From Tieghemiomyces parasiticus (lineage: Eukaryota; Kickxellomycota; Dimargaritomycetes; Dimargaritales; Dimargaritaceae), in NCBI GenBank assembly GCA_027575765.1, contig JANBPT010000598.1, forward strand, positions 1 to 29,082: a stretch of 29,082 nucleotides of DNA, in the 5' to 3' direction. Of the stretch, positions 11,501 through 21,908 are shown piece by piece. The notes under the pieces were generated by a model. It ran no database searches, was not told the origin of the DNA, and saw only the letters and a program-made list of their open reading frames with translations. A program made the translations under genes and the position numbers. Position 1 is the first letter of the stretch; each line of letters opens with the position of its first letter.

Positions 11501-12063
11501 AGAGAAAGCCCGGGGAGTGACCCCAATTCCGTCTCCTGGCAAGGCCCGCCCAGTCTGACGGGTGGTTTAATGAAGTGCTAGTTAGACCAATGTATACCAA
11601 ATTTGTAATATCCCCCATCCCCCCTACACGGCCATCTGAATAGAAAAGGTTGGAGGACATAGGGCAGGTTATCATACGGCTTGAGGCGAGGGCATATCGA
11701 CACAATACGATTACTCTTAGCAAGCAGGAGCGGTGTGGTGGGAGGGGGGGGTCTTAATGCCAGACTATTCCCTTTTCAGTTTATGTGTATTAATTGTTAA
11801 CCCTATCGCATCATTGGCCCCGCCGACGGTTCACCCAAAGGTCTTGCGCGCTGTGGGAGGGCGGGCTGGGCTAGTGTGCAGCTATGGCTGCCACGCCTAC
11901 CCACACACCCCATAGATCCATGCCCAGAACGACGGAGGCTAGGTGCACCAGCGGCTTTGGATTGGCAAAACCGTTGCTATTGTTGCTCAACACGTCATAC
12001 CGAGGGTGTGGGCGTAGGTATGTAGGATTCCGTGGTGATTTAACTTGACTACACATGGTATAC

Positions 12064-12079
12064 TATATATATATATATA
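12064..12079. repeat. (TA)8 microsatellite
   Basis: Sixteen bases of uninterrupted TA dinucleotide in an AT-rich intergenic stretch. Confidence 0.9.
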
Positions 12080-12496
12080 AAGGTAAATACTCCGCTCTGC
12101 GGCGATCTATACTACACTCTAGTCACCACAGGTTTCCTTTGACTTGGTATCCCCCACCAAACGGGGACAGCCCAACCGACGGGGCCATTTCTGATCTCAA
12201 AATTCGGTCTCCGTCAATACAATCCCTGCCCCGCCTTCACAATTCTCCGTGTACATAACAAGTAAAGTAATCGGCGTGCTACAATGGAAGGCGTGTGGGG
12301 TAGAATTTGCGCCAAAAAGGATAGACCAAGGCCTAGACTGTGCCGCCATTTGTAGGTTTAATACAATTACGCCTGTTTGTAAGCTCAAGTGTCGCAGTAA
12401 ACTGTAATAATATGATTTGGGGGGGGAGTGGCAAAATATTGGTGCGAAAGGGAATCCCCTCAAGTGGTTAAACAGTCCAGAGTCTCCCCTACATTG

Positions 12497-12561
12497 TCCC
12501 TAATCGAGGTGGGTTAAGCACCTAACAGTCTCCCTAACCTTTGACAACGCGTAATCCCTAA
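12497..12561. repeat. Cluster of three TCCCTAA telomere-like motifs
   Basis: TCCCTAA occurs at 12497-12503, 12531-12537 and 12555-12561, the last two followed by CC. This is the C-strand form of a TTAGGG-type repeat but is dispersed rather than tandem. It lies 40-100 bases beyond the stop codon of the TLC-domain gene. A binding site for a TTAGGG-binding factor is possible but not shown. Confidence 0.5.
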
Positions 12562-12600
12562 CCTCCCCGTGCCTGAAAAACAAACAAACAAAAAAAAAGC

Positions 12601-13726
12601 TCACGGATTTTGGAGGAGGCGCCGGAGGTTGCGCACGACCGTCAACGTCCAGTTAAGATTAAGGATGGTGAGTAGCGACACATTGATGGTAGTCAGGACC
12701 GACACGACACGGGGCAGACAACTGAACTGGTACCACAAATCATGCAGACGTCGGCGGCAGCAAACTTGTCTCCTAAGGCCCACTACCGGCTTCGTTTCGT
12801 CACCTGCAGCTCCCGGTCCCGCCGATTGGCCGTCCACGGACGGCGTGTTGTACAGGGCGTACCACAAAACGAACCACGTTGTAGTCAACCGCAGGGCCAC
12901 GAACGCCACCGCACGGGCGATAGCCACCCGACGATACCACACCGCCGCCACGCCAGGGGCCGACCGGTCCGCGCCCAGTTTCTGGATATACCACAGGAGA
13001 TTTGTGGGCACGACGGTGAGTTCAGTGATCATGAAGGCCGTCGGGAAGAAGGCCGCCTGGCGGTATACGGTCATCAACGTCGCCCCGAGGAACCCCGCGG
13101 CGTGGTGCGCCCACATCGCGGGGTCCCGGTTGGCTTGCAACGCCATGATGCCTAGGTCGTAGAGACAGTAGCCGGCGAACCCCGAGAAGAGTCGGTCAAG
13201 GAGGCGCGGGTAGGGTTTAAAGACGTCACCGCGGAACCCACGCTGGACGTGGATAACGTACATGCCTAGTAGGCCGCTAACGAGGCCATTGACGGTGGAA
13301 GGAATCCTGTGCGGGAAAGTCCAGAAAAGCAAAGGGGGGCGAGCGGGAGGCAGAACAAGACCGTCATGTATAGCCTGGCAGAGTTTAATGAGGGTGGACG
13401 TGCGGCGGAAAAAAAAAACAAGCAGGTAGTTTGCTATATATTCGCAACACCTCATATTGTCCCGTTACGCAAACCTGAGTTTGTTTTGTGTGTGTGTGTG
13501 TGTTTTTTTCGGACCGTCTCGAATAGAACCCTTCTCCACAAATATCTAGGCCATCGCCGTGGCCCGTTAAAACCTACTTTTCTACCAGCTCGATACGGTC
13601 ACTCCGGGACAAGTGGGCTACCGCCCGAGGGTCCAGACGCGGTACGAAAAGCTTCTCGACGACCAAGTGTAAGGCGGAGTAGGCTAGGAAGGCCTTGCCG
13701 ATACGCTGGGCGTTGTCATTGGTCAT
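12601..13726 (-). CDS. TLC-domain (TRAM/LAG1/CLN8) membrane protein
   Basis: Predicted 284-residue polytopic membrane protein in two exons, 13726-13578 and 13306-12601. The 271-nt intron has a GTAGGT donor and a CGCACAG acceptor and joins VEK to IPSTVNGLVSGLLGMYV without breaking the frame. TLC hallmarks are visible: SGFAGYCLYDL (91-101), the histidine pair in MWAHHAAG (H117, H118), and ELTVVPTNLLWYI (145-157). Hydrophobic stretches suggest five or more spans. The overall pattern is closest to the TLCD4/TMEM56 type rather than to ceramide synthases, since I see no Lag1 motif with its longer soluble parts. The family acts in ER or plasma membranes and is linked to lipid sensing or trafficking; the substrate is unknown here. 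The ATG at 13726 has A at -3. The frame is open to 13876, so a longer N-terminus is possible. An Arg/Cys cluster (RRQVCCRRR, 228-236) lies in a loop before the last hydrophobic segment. Confidence 0.86.
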
Positions 13727-15285
13727 GCTGATGGTAGCCGCCAGCACGTGGGTATATACGTTGGGGTTGGACGGAGTGGAGCCGGCCCTCGTCGCTATGA
13801 GGCAAATGTTTAGGTCGGAATGGGCAAGTTGGTTTGCTGGGGATGTAAGTGCAGGACTGAAGCCGCCACGGTGCACGGGAGGTTCATCCCATGTTGTAGG
13901 GAATGGCGGCGGGCTAGCGTCCCCATGGTGCGGGGAAGTGGCAAGAAGGTTGGTTCCTGTCGGTACGGAACCCTCATGACCTTACCCCTGACTCGGGGGT
14001 GTCTCTCTCTTTCTCTCTCCTTGCATACGTTTGCAGTCCTATTACACAGAACCTACACTGACTCCTACTTGCGGGTAGCAGCTGGTACATCAAGGCTTGG
14101 GGCGTCTCTTGCCTCTCCGTAGTCTCCGTGGCGGTAGAACTCCGCAGTTCTGCTTGGGGGCAGGTGTGACCCATTGTGGCTATAGATTGCACCTTGAGGA
14201 AACATCAAGAAACGACCAGAAAAAGGAACCGTGAAACGCTGCCCACATGCCCTGAATGCTACACCAGGTATGTGTAATCTGAAGTGGGGGAGGGGTTTAT
14301 TATAATACAACAGAATTACTGGACAATCCGTAGATTAAAGGCGCGGGAGGAGAAATAAAAGGGGGTCGTGGGTGGCAACGCAAAACGAGGTTTAGGTTAG
14401 ATGACTCAAGCAACCAGGCGATTAGGCTTCAATGGGAGAGGGGACTAATTCTGGGCGAGCAGTAAATTACTCCCGGCAGTAGCTTGGCTCAGCGGCGGTT
14501 CTGTTCACATGTAGAGACTCCTGTCTCTTTCATATCAGAGGTGTCAGAATAATGAGCAATTAACCTTGCTTCTCATCACAGCGGGGCTACGGCCGGGGCG
14601 AGGGAGTCCGTGGGGAGGGTTGTATGATCGCGAGAGGCGGGGTCGATGACTTACCTGACGGGGATGGCCTACGAACGAATAGGATGGGTGAATATCATCA
14701 AGAGAAGAGCAGATGTCTACGAGCCAGTTTAGGCAACTGTAGAGACTGAAGTATAGGTTTCGACATCCTAGGGTGGCCAGGCCGCGTTTAATAGCACACG
14801 GTTCACGCGGGAAAAAAAAAACGGCTGGAGCTTACTGGCATCAAGGGGAGGGCGAAAATATTTTGTTGGGTGTGATAAATCACGTGGTAGGGAGCCAGTT
14901 AATACCCTACTGCTTTTGCGAGTCCAAAGGCCCCTGGCACACAGGCGTCCAACTAATGCGCTTAACGTATACCGCTCATGAGCGAGTAAAAGCGGCGGTG
15001 GTAACGGCAGACATGCCCACTATGACCTAATCAAGCCATCGCAACCAGCTAGATACATTGCCAGGTAGCTTCCAACTCATTACAACATTAGCCCGAACCG
15101 TCTAGTCTACGGGGGGGGGAGTTGGGTAGTGCAGAATACAGGTGAATTTATTCTCGCGGTGATTCAGGGCGACGGGCGGTGTTTATGGTCTTCTGAAGAT
15201 TGAGGTAGGGCTTTTTTTGGGTCACGTCTAGCGGTACGCCGGGCGAGTTGGTAAGGGATCCGTGAAAGTACAAGGCAAGTCAAAA

Positions 15286-15306
15286 GTGTGCGTGTGTGTG
15301 TGTGTG
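15286..15306. repeat. Interrupted (GT)n microsatellite
   Basis: Twenty-one bases of GT repeat with one C interruption, followed by a nine-base G run. Confidence 0.85.
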
Positions 15307-15633
15307 GGGGGGGGAAAGGCACAGCATCAAATTGGGTATATAAAAAAAAGGAAAAAAAGGGGAAACTCGAAACGTCGAAAGCCCAGACGACTGAGGTACA
15401 TCGCAATCGAAACGAAGAAGTGGGGCAAAAAGGGGGCGACGGATTCAGGGCGCTTGGAAGAGCATAGGTTAGAGAGACGTATGAGAATCAGGGGGGGGGG
15501 ATACAAGTTAGGGGAAGGTAGAAAATAAATGAGCACAAGGGGGTGCGGGGACAGGGTATTAACAACCAAAAGGACCGGCGCACGGGCCCCAGGCGACTGA
15601 CATTCCATTCCACTCTTGGAGGCGGGGGAGACG

Positions 15634-15660
15634 GAGAGAGAGAGAGAGAGAGAGAGAGAG
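15634..15660. repeat. (GA)13 microsatellite
   Basis: Twenty-seven bases of uninterrupted GA dinucleotide, about 130 bases beyond the stop codon of the MAP kinase kinase gene, probably in its 3' untranslated region. Confidence 0.95.
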
Positions 15661-15787
15661 TCGAATAAAATGTCCGAGACCGTCAGGTTGGCGCACCGGT
15701 CCGTCCCACTGCCGACGGGGTCCCTGCTGCTGCTGCCGTAAGCCCAAAGCCCAGTACTCCTCTCTTCCCCGTGATGATCGATCAGCA

Positions 15788-16756
15788 CTAGACCAGCGTG
15801 CGGGCCCACTTCTCAACGTCCACCTTTTCAGCGGCGGCGAGTTTAGCGAAGGGTGATAGTTCCATCAGCTGTTTGGGGGTGGGCCGCTGGTCGGGGTCCT
15901 TGAGCAGACAGGCCTGGCAAAACTCGACGAACGGGGCGGGGAACTGGTCGGCCGGCAGCGTTGGCGAGGGCTCGTTGACAATGAACTGCATGAGTTCAAA
16001 CACCGACATGCTGCTGCCCTCGGGAAACGGGAAGCGGCCCAGGGCCAGTTCCATGAGGGTCAGACCGAGACTCCACACGTCGGACTTGACGGTGTAGGTG
16101 GCGCCCTTGATACGCTCCGGGGACATGTAGTTGCTCGTGCCGACGAAGGTGGACGCCATGGAGTTGATGAGCACGCCCGACACGCCAAAGTCGCAAATCT
16201 TTATGAGCCCCGACGAGTTCATGAGGATATTGGACGGCTTGACGTCGCGGTGGATGATGCGGTGCTTGTCGTACAGGTAGATGAGCCCGTCGAGCACCGC
16301 GCAGCACGCCTTACCCACGATATCCATCGGAATCGGCCCGTTCTTCTTGTAGATGCGATCGAACGACGATAGGTCCATGTACTCCATGCACAGGCAGATA
16401 TCGCCGCCAGTCATGAAGGCGCCGTAGAAGGAGACAATGTGGGGTGAGTTGCAGTCGTGCAGGATTTGCAACTCCCGGATGATCTGCTTGCGCACGTTTG
16501 GGTTGGCATCGACATGGATGACCTTGCGGGCCATGATGGTGTGGGTCGGCACGTGCATCACCTTGTTGACCACGCCGCCGTTGCCGCTGCCCAGCTCATT
16601 GACGTGCTTCAGGTCCTCCGTCCGGAGATCCAGGCGCAGCTCCACGCCGATTTCCAGATCGTTCAGCGGGGCATCCTTGGACTCGCTCTCGCTGCCCACG
16701 ATGGGCGACTGGTCCAGGGCTAGGTTCTTCAAGTTTCTCTTCTTGCGGAGACTCAT
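15788..16756 (-). CDS. STE7: MAP kinase kinase, Ste7/Fuz7 class
   Basis: Single-exon gene for a 322-residue dual-specificity kinase of the fungal pheromone/filamentation MAPK cascade. Complete kinase domain: glycine loop GSGNGG (56-61), ATP-anchoring K78 in MARKVI, helix-C E95, catalytic HRDVKPSN (H169, R170, D171, K173, N176), DFG 189-191, and SPE 212-214 in the APE position. The activation loop has the MAPKK pattern S-x3-T (S199, T203) in NSMASTFVGT, the expected MAPKKK phosphorylation sites. The N-terminus RKKRNLKNLAL is a basic-hydrophobic MAPK docking motif resembling the one in yeast Ste7. The N-terminal extension is short (about 50 residues), much shorter than in yeast Ste7, but this length is normal for MEKs. 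The ATG lies in GCCGCCATGAG. The HVPT, VRKQIIRELQ and HDCNSPHIVSFYGAF segments are typical of Fuz7/Ste7 rather than of Pbs2 or Mkk1. Assignment to the class is firm; exact orthology is inferred. Confidence 0.93.
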   Translation of the reverse strand: MSLRKKRNLKNLALDQSPIVGSESESKDAPLNDLEIGVELRLDLRTEDLKHVNELGSGNGGVVNKVMHVPTHTIMARKVIHVDANPNVRKQIIRELQILHDCNSPHIVSFYGAFMTGGDICLCMEYMDLSSFDRIYKKNGPIPMDIVGKACCAVLDGLIYLYDKHRIIHRDVKPSNILMNSSGLIKICDFGVSGVLINSMASTFVGTSNYMSPERIKGATYTVKSDVWSLGLTLMELALGRFPFPEGSSMSVFELMQFIVNEPSPTLPADQFPAPFVEFCQACLLKDPDQRPTPKQLMELSPFAKLAAAEKVDVEKWARTLV

Positions 16757-18847
16757 GGCGGCGGCAGCAGCGTCGGCGGCGGAACGCGGATGGAGGGAAG
16801 GCGAGGGATGCGGAGGTGAATTGGCGGAAACGTGGGCTTAGGAGGGCATGGACAAGCGGAGCGAGAGAATACAAAGCGATGGGTAGAGTACAATACGAAA
16901 GGCGGATGCGGCGGCGGCCGAACAGCAGTATATAGCGTAGAGAGTAGGAAGGTGACGGCGGAGTATCGGCGTGGCGCGGCAACCGGACGAAGGCGATGTA
17001 GCGGCAGTAGTAGTCAGGGTCCGGAGGGCGGTGATGAAGGCGGGATGGGCGCGAGCGAGGCGGCGGTGAGGCGGCTAGAGTAAGGAGACCGGGCCGAGGC
17101 AGGTCGTACAAGAAGGCTCGATCCCTGTTCGCATAAGTCGCCAACGATGAGCGCAGCGTAAAGTGAGGGGGGGGTGAAGGGGTGAGAAAGAGAGAGAGAG
17201 AGAGAGAGAGTTGGAGAGGCTGGAGAAGGACTACAAGGGAAGGAGGGCGGCGAGGGGGGAGGAGGGTCAAGGCAGTAGGCGGTGGCCGTGGCCTGAAGGC
17301 GCGGACACGCGTCCAGTCGTTCGTAGGGTGCAGCGCTGGCGGGAGCAACCGACGGGGGAGGATGGCCAGTGGGAGAGCGACGGCGGTAAAAGGCAGAGCC
17401 GCCAGGTGTGTGTGCTGGGCTATCCTAGGGCAAGGGGGTTGTGGGGGCCTGGACGAAGGGTTGTGCCACGGGTATGGCCACCGAAGCAGCGGCGGGCGGG
17501 GAAAGTGGAATCCAATGGGCCCCGTGGCTAGCCATTGTTCTAAAGCTGCCCGAGCCTGGTGGGTTGTCTGGAGGCCGTGTCCTACGGTGGGCCCCGCGAC
17601 TTCAGCGCCGCATGTCATTTAAGCGCAGCCAGGACCGCCGGGTATGAAGCCTGTTAATTGACTGCGAAGGGGGCGGGGGTGGGGGTGGGGGCCCCTGGCT
17701 GGAAATGATGAAGAAGCGCCGTGGGCGGGAGCTAAGCACCATGAGGCCCAGGGATGGTGCCTCTGATATCTATGGCCAGGGGTGAAAAAAGGAAGTAGGG
17801 GCGCGGTGCAGGGTGAGAAGGTTTGCAGACGCTCCCACACGTCTGCCACCGGATGGGTCTTCTGAAACAGACTGTCCAATATCCATCGGCGACACTACAC
17901 CCACGCGAGCTCTGTCGCGGCGCCTGCGGGCAAGTGGGAGGGCGCGGAGTTCGCCGCCGCCAGTGAGTGCAGTTGGGATATCTGTCCAGCTGTTGGCGAT
18001 CGGCAAGGGAGCCAGGGAAGGCTTCCCAGCATCGGAGGCCGCCGAGACGGCGATGTGCGGTCGCATCGTTCCCAAGCACCCAAGAAGCGGCCTAGTCCAG
18101 GCCAGCCTACCAATAGCACGGGGGGAGCGGGCACTTACCGCCGCTGCTCCACATGGCTTGTTCGATGGCAGGCCGCCTGTTCCGCCAAGAGAGAGAGAGG
18201 ACAGGAAACCACTACCCCGCGCTGGGGATGCATCCCGCCCCGTGTATGGGGGACACGCACTTGCAGATCCGCCTCGGAGCACACCACGATGCTACCATAT
18301 AGAAAAATACTTCACGAGCAGGCCTGTATTTACTTTCCCCTTTTTGTTGACGGCGGGAACGGCTCCGCTGCACCCTGACGCATTGGTGCAAGTGTGGCAT
18401 GCGGCTTCTTTCTATTTTGGTATTGTTGGTTGGCCTGGCAAACAGCGCTCTATCCGATCATCCCTTATTGTATCTGCGCCTCCCCTTCTCCCTCTCTTTT
18501 CAGATCGACCCGTCGCAGCCCCCGTTTCCTTCCCTACCCCTTCGGGTTTTGCGCACCTAGCCCTTCTTCCTTCGGCCTCTAAAGAAGCCCATCACGTCAC
18601 TGCTTTGTAATTGCCCGCCTGCCTTACGCTAGACGTTAGATGCTAAAGTGGCCAGGCCGTACAGCGAGCCCCGCCATGCTGTATAAACGGTGTGTAATAA
18701 CACCACACTGGGCCATCCGTGCGGACCTTCCCATGCACTTCAACTATCCGAGAACTAGTATATACAGTACAGCATACGCTTTTAATGTGTACGCAATATG
18801 GAGGGTGGAATCGAGAGTCCAGCGGCCACATCAGCCGAACGACTAAG
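16757..18847. other. Intergenic region upstream of the MAPKK gene
   Basis: The first 900 bases are G/A-rich on the + strand (pyrimidine-rich on the kinase's sense strand), with a (AG)11 tract, and probably hold its promoter. From 17740 to 18300 the DNA is GC-rich and stop-poor in several frames on both strands, giving overlapping open frames without recognisable domains. The remainder shows nothing supportable. Confidence 0.5.
17189..17210. repeat. (AG)11 microsatellite
   Basis: Twenty-two bases of uninterrupted AG dinucleotide, about 430 bases upstream of the MAP kinase kinase start. Confidence 0.95.
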
Positions 18848-19793
18848 TTAGTGCTTCTTCTGAATGTGCTCGATCGTCTCCTTCTGTAGCTTGCTGATGG
18901 ATTCACCGTCCTTCACTAGGGTGTCGGCCTTGATCTAGATGGGTAAATTATGATGTACAGGGGGGTAACAGTTCAAGTCGATGCCCGCAGTAGGGAGTTA
19001 GACGGTGGCAGTAGGTATTCAGGGTTCAGAATTTGCAAGCCGCTGCCCACAGCTGCGTGGAAGCGTTCCGTTCCACATATCCCTCCTATTTCTTTACCGC
19101 TGGAGGGCGAGGGTGTGGAGCTGACTCTCCCCCCACCCGCACGCGCTGCAGGGACCAACACTTTGACTTACAATAGCCTCAGACTCCGAAGCCAGGGTCT
19201 CGTTCCAACCAGGGGCATTGGGGATGGAGCTGTCAGTGTGACCTGTCGGGTGCGTTGCGTTAAAAGCAGGGCAAAGAGTGAAACCCCATATCGTATGCAC
19301 GATATATGGCGGATTAGTGGACGAAGGGTCATGGCACACGAAAATGACCCGATTTGGAGGTATTCCATCGCAAGAATATTCCCCCTCCCATCTCAATCAA
19401 ACCTGGCGCTTCCCGCCACCAACTTACCGGCCAGTAGTTCCTCCTTGGCCTTCTGGATGCGGGAAGGATCGTTGTCGCTCATCTCGCTGTTCATGGGTCC
19501 CGACTTCGAGCCGGCGCTGTAGAAACCACGCTGGCCAGCGAGACGCAGGGCCATAGAGCGGCTGCCGAGTAAACGAGTAAGGGTGTGCATGTCTAAAATC
19601 GAAGTGGAGAATTGGTGCGCGTGACGACAGTCAAGAAAGGGTATGAGCAACGGGTGCCGGAGACCGGTGTACAAAAGGTGTGGTGTGATTAGATATCGCA
19701 CACGAGTGTAATTAAGATAACAAGGGAGGCGGGGGTACAGAAGAGCCATCATGACTTACTCGAGGTATTTTTGGGGATCCGGGAGGCGTACAT
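18848..19793 (-). CDS. Small predicted mitochondrial protein of unknown function
   Basis: Predicted 118-residue protein in four exons: 19793-19760 (34 nt), 19592-19428, 19242-19172 and 18934-18848. The donors are GTAAGTC, GTAAGTT and GTAAGTC; the acceptors are TTTTAG, CGACAG and ATCTAG; the frame is kept throughout. The first ATG has a strong CCCACCATG context. If the 34-nt exon were only leader, translation could start at the ATG at 19590 (106 residues). Residues 13-39 (MHTLTRLLGSRSMALRLAGQ, then RGFYSAG) form an Arg-rich presequence free of acidic residues, with a plausible cleavage site near RGFYS. The mature part has DPSRIQKAKEELLAG, the striking NAPGWNETLASESEAIIKAD block and a C-terminal LQKETIEHIQKKH helix. 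From memory, the APGWNE-LAS-SEA-KAD pattern recurs in small fungal proteins with no assigned role. It is not the IF1 ATPase inhibitor. Confidence 0.8.
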
Positions 19794-21093
19794 GGTGGGC
19801 TGAGAGAGTGGGAGGGGGGGGGAAGTGGCGTAATACGAAGATTGGGCTGTGGTGTATAGTGAGGATAAGCGTGTGTGGCGTAACCAGGGTTTTAGGCGGT
19901 CGAGTCAAGTGAAGTGTGAACGGATAACGGCTTTGCAAAGTCGGAAGTGTGGAGTTGGTGGACTGGGGACGGTTATATAGGGTGAACACCCCCCCCCAGT
20001 GGTCGACGTCATGGTCACGGGGAGGTGCCGTAGCAGTACAGCCTCCCCCTTCCTCCTCCCTGCTAGAAGCCCAAGCTATAGCTACAAGCTCCCTGGCTTA
20101 AGTGTGACTCTCCACAGGTGCACTCCACCACTGATGGCCCGTCAACGTCATGGCTCCACCAATCCTTCCTTCATCCTTCGAACCGTATAGACGTCAGGTT
20201 CCAAATGGGACGAGGAGAGGGGGGTTTTGTTGCGATGGACGACGGCAATGGGTGAAACCCCACGGCTTCCCCCAGCACTTAACCAATCCCCACGGATCGG
20301 GCCGGCGCTGCAGAGACCCCGAATATACTGTGTATGGGGCGGGGTGTTCCCGTACACTGGTCTAGCTCGGGCTTGGCCTGATTTTTGTCCTTATCATAGG
20401 AGGCTCCGATTGACCCCCACAATAAGGCGGCGGCGTGATGGAGAACCTGGGTCTTTGCCCTTGTCGCTCTACATGATCCGTTGGTCGCTGTAATCCTCTG
20501 TCGTCACCGCTGAGGCACAATGGCATGCCGTAGAGCCCGTCGGAAGGAAATTCCGGAAACCGTAAAGGGAAAGTTCACTGCGGCCTGGAATGGCGCCATT
20601 GCCTAGATTAACAGTATACCTCATCTACCAAGGCCTGTGCAGTTTTACATGCGGCCAAGCATGGTGACAAATGGCCGCTCCGAAATAGGGATAGTTGAGA
20701 ACCGTCAGCCGGCAGTGACCGATAATGTCACCTGAAGTACCCAATTTGGCCCCTGACACTCTTTTCCCCGCTTTTCATTAGCGGTGTTTTAGAAACAGGG
20801 ATATCTAACTTCACTTCTATCGCAGCTTCCGACCTTGCCAAGGCGGTTTTGGCCGAGAATCGAAAAGTGCGTGCCAGATGGTCGCTCATGGTGCGGGCAT
20901 AACTTGTCTATTGCAATCAAAGAAACTAATGGTAACTCCAGTTTAGGTGGCGGGTACTGCTATAGCCTTAACCCCACGTCAAAGCTCTACAGGCGAGCTT
21001 CATGCCGGCCAAATGACGGGTCTTACCGATGCGTCATTATCCACAGGCTTGGGTGCAATGGCTGGCCTCCAATCGTCACCTTCGTCCGGGGAC

Positions 21094-21113
21094 TGTGTGT
21101 GTGTGTGTGTGTG
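21094..21113. repeat. (TG)10 microsatellite
   Basis: Twenty bases of uninterrupted TG dinucleotide, 800 bases upstream of PP2A. Confidence 0.92.
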
Positions 21114-21570
21114 GTAAAGTCGTCTTATCCTTTTAGCCATGTGCCCTCAACATTATGCTTGGTCTTCCGTCAATGGGAGTCCTAGGTTCCAGTAGGGTTG
21201 CCTTCCAAATATATACGTTCAATATTTCGGACACGCCGGTGCAAGGCGCATTGGTGTACAGCGGCGAGTGGTGAAATACTCCGCTGGGCATTGGGCTCCA
21301 GGGCGCATCGTACCACTGCGGGAAGAGGGTCCCTTTATTACTATTTTAAGCCATCTCGCACCACTGGATATCGTCTAGGTGCCAGCAATAGATCATCGCG
21401 CCACAGGGCCACCCATCTCTGAGTGTATCCCCTTTGGTTGGCATCAAACGGCTTACATGGTGTATCTTCTTGCTATTAGCTCAATCAAAATGACCACTTC
21501 ATTGGAACCCTTCCCTCCCACACCCTCCGGGCCATCTGTAGGCTTGCCCAACCAAACACTCCCAGCCCTT

Positions 21571-21602
21571 ACACACCAACACACACAGACACACACACAC
21601 AG
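21571..21602. repeat. Imperfect (CA)n tract
   Basis: About 32 bases of CA repeat interrupted by CAA and GA units, upstream of the PP2A start. Confidence 0.85.
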
Positions 21603-21908
21603 AGGCCCACGCACCCCTTGCCCTCCTCGCTTGCAAGTTTTTACACGCTGGGTATGGCCCATTTTCACCCCTCCTGCCACCTTCCCCCTAGCTTTCTTAC
21701 CCGCACGCACACACACTTCGCTCATCTGCTGGTGGGTTGTGGTTACCGTCAACATCCTTCCACTCTCTCTCTCTGGCTGCATTCCATCGCGTTGTTCCTC
21801 CTTATACCTTTGTTTAGCCGCTCACCGCCCCCCTCTAAACCACCTCTTCCGTAGTATTCCCGCCACCATCTCTGCTCAACTCCTCCGTCTTCCTTCGTGT
21901 AGCCTCCC

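Larger units (their letters stand above)
8563..12600. other. 4-kb intergenic region, no gene supported
   Basis: No conserved gene could be recognised on either strand. From about 9590 to 11040 it is GC-rich, with several overlapping open stretches and a few GTGAGT-type donor-like sites (discussed as a finding). From 11040 to 12600 it is more AT-rich, with a (TA)8 tract at 12064-12079 and a cluster of TCCCTAA motifs close to the TLC gene's 3' end. No tRNA was seen by eye. Confidence 0.5.
13727..15787. other. Intergenic region between the TLC and MAPKK genes
   Basis: It contains the 5' flank of the TLC gene and the 3' flank of the kinase gene. No conserved protein or RNA gene was recognised; the open frames are short and unlike known proteins. 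The half near the kinase is G-rich, with GT and GA microsatellites. Confidence 0.55.
19794..21908. other. Intergenic region between divergent genes
   Basis: This region holds the promoters of the small mitochondrial protein (minus) and PP2A (plus). The 190 bases before the PP2A start are strongly C/T-rich. A TG tract (21094-21113) and a CA-rich tract (21571-21602) are present. The longest open frame here (21379-22014) runs into the PP2A first exon in another frame and has no domain. No further gene is supported. Confidence 0.55.

Noticed and set aside
6560..11590. Shared 15-mer GAAGTGCTAGTTAGA near 6560 and 11574
   Set aside because: A single match of this length between two places in 29 kb is near the chance expectation, and the flanks do not align.
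12569..13162. 197-codon open frame on the + strand
   Set aside because: It is antisense to the well-supported TLC-domain gene and has no domain of its own.
16596..17618. 340-codon open frame on the minus strand overlapping the kinase N-terminus
   Set aside because: It is out of frame with the kinase, consists of Pro/Leu/Arg/Ser-rich low-complexity sequence from the pyrimidine-rich promoter, and has no domain.
17813..18610. 265-codon open frame on the + strand, with an internal segment beginning MCGR as in SRAP/HMCES proteins
   Set aside because: It opens with GTG rather than ATG, and the first ATG is 81 codons in. After MCGR none of the SRAP core follows. Overlapping antisense frames of 115-170 codons show that the region is simply GC-rich and stop-poor.
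18848..19793. Identification of the small mitochondrial gene as the ATPase inhibitor IF1
   Set aside because: The C-terminal helical tail and presequence suggested it, but the IF1 core motif is absent and the spliced product instead has the NAPGWNE...KAD block.
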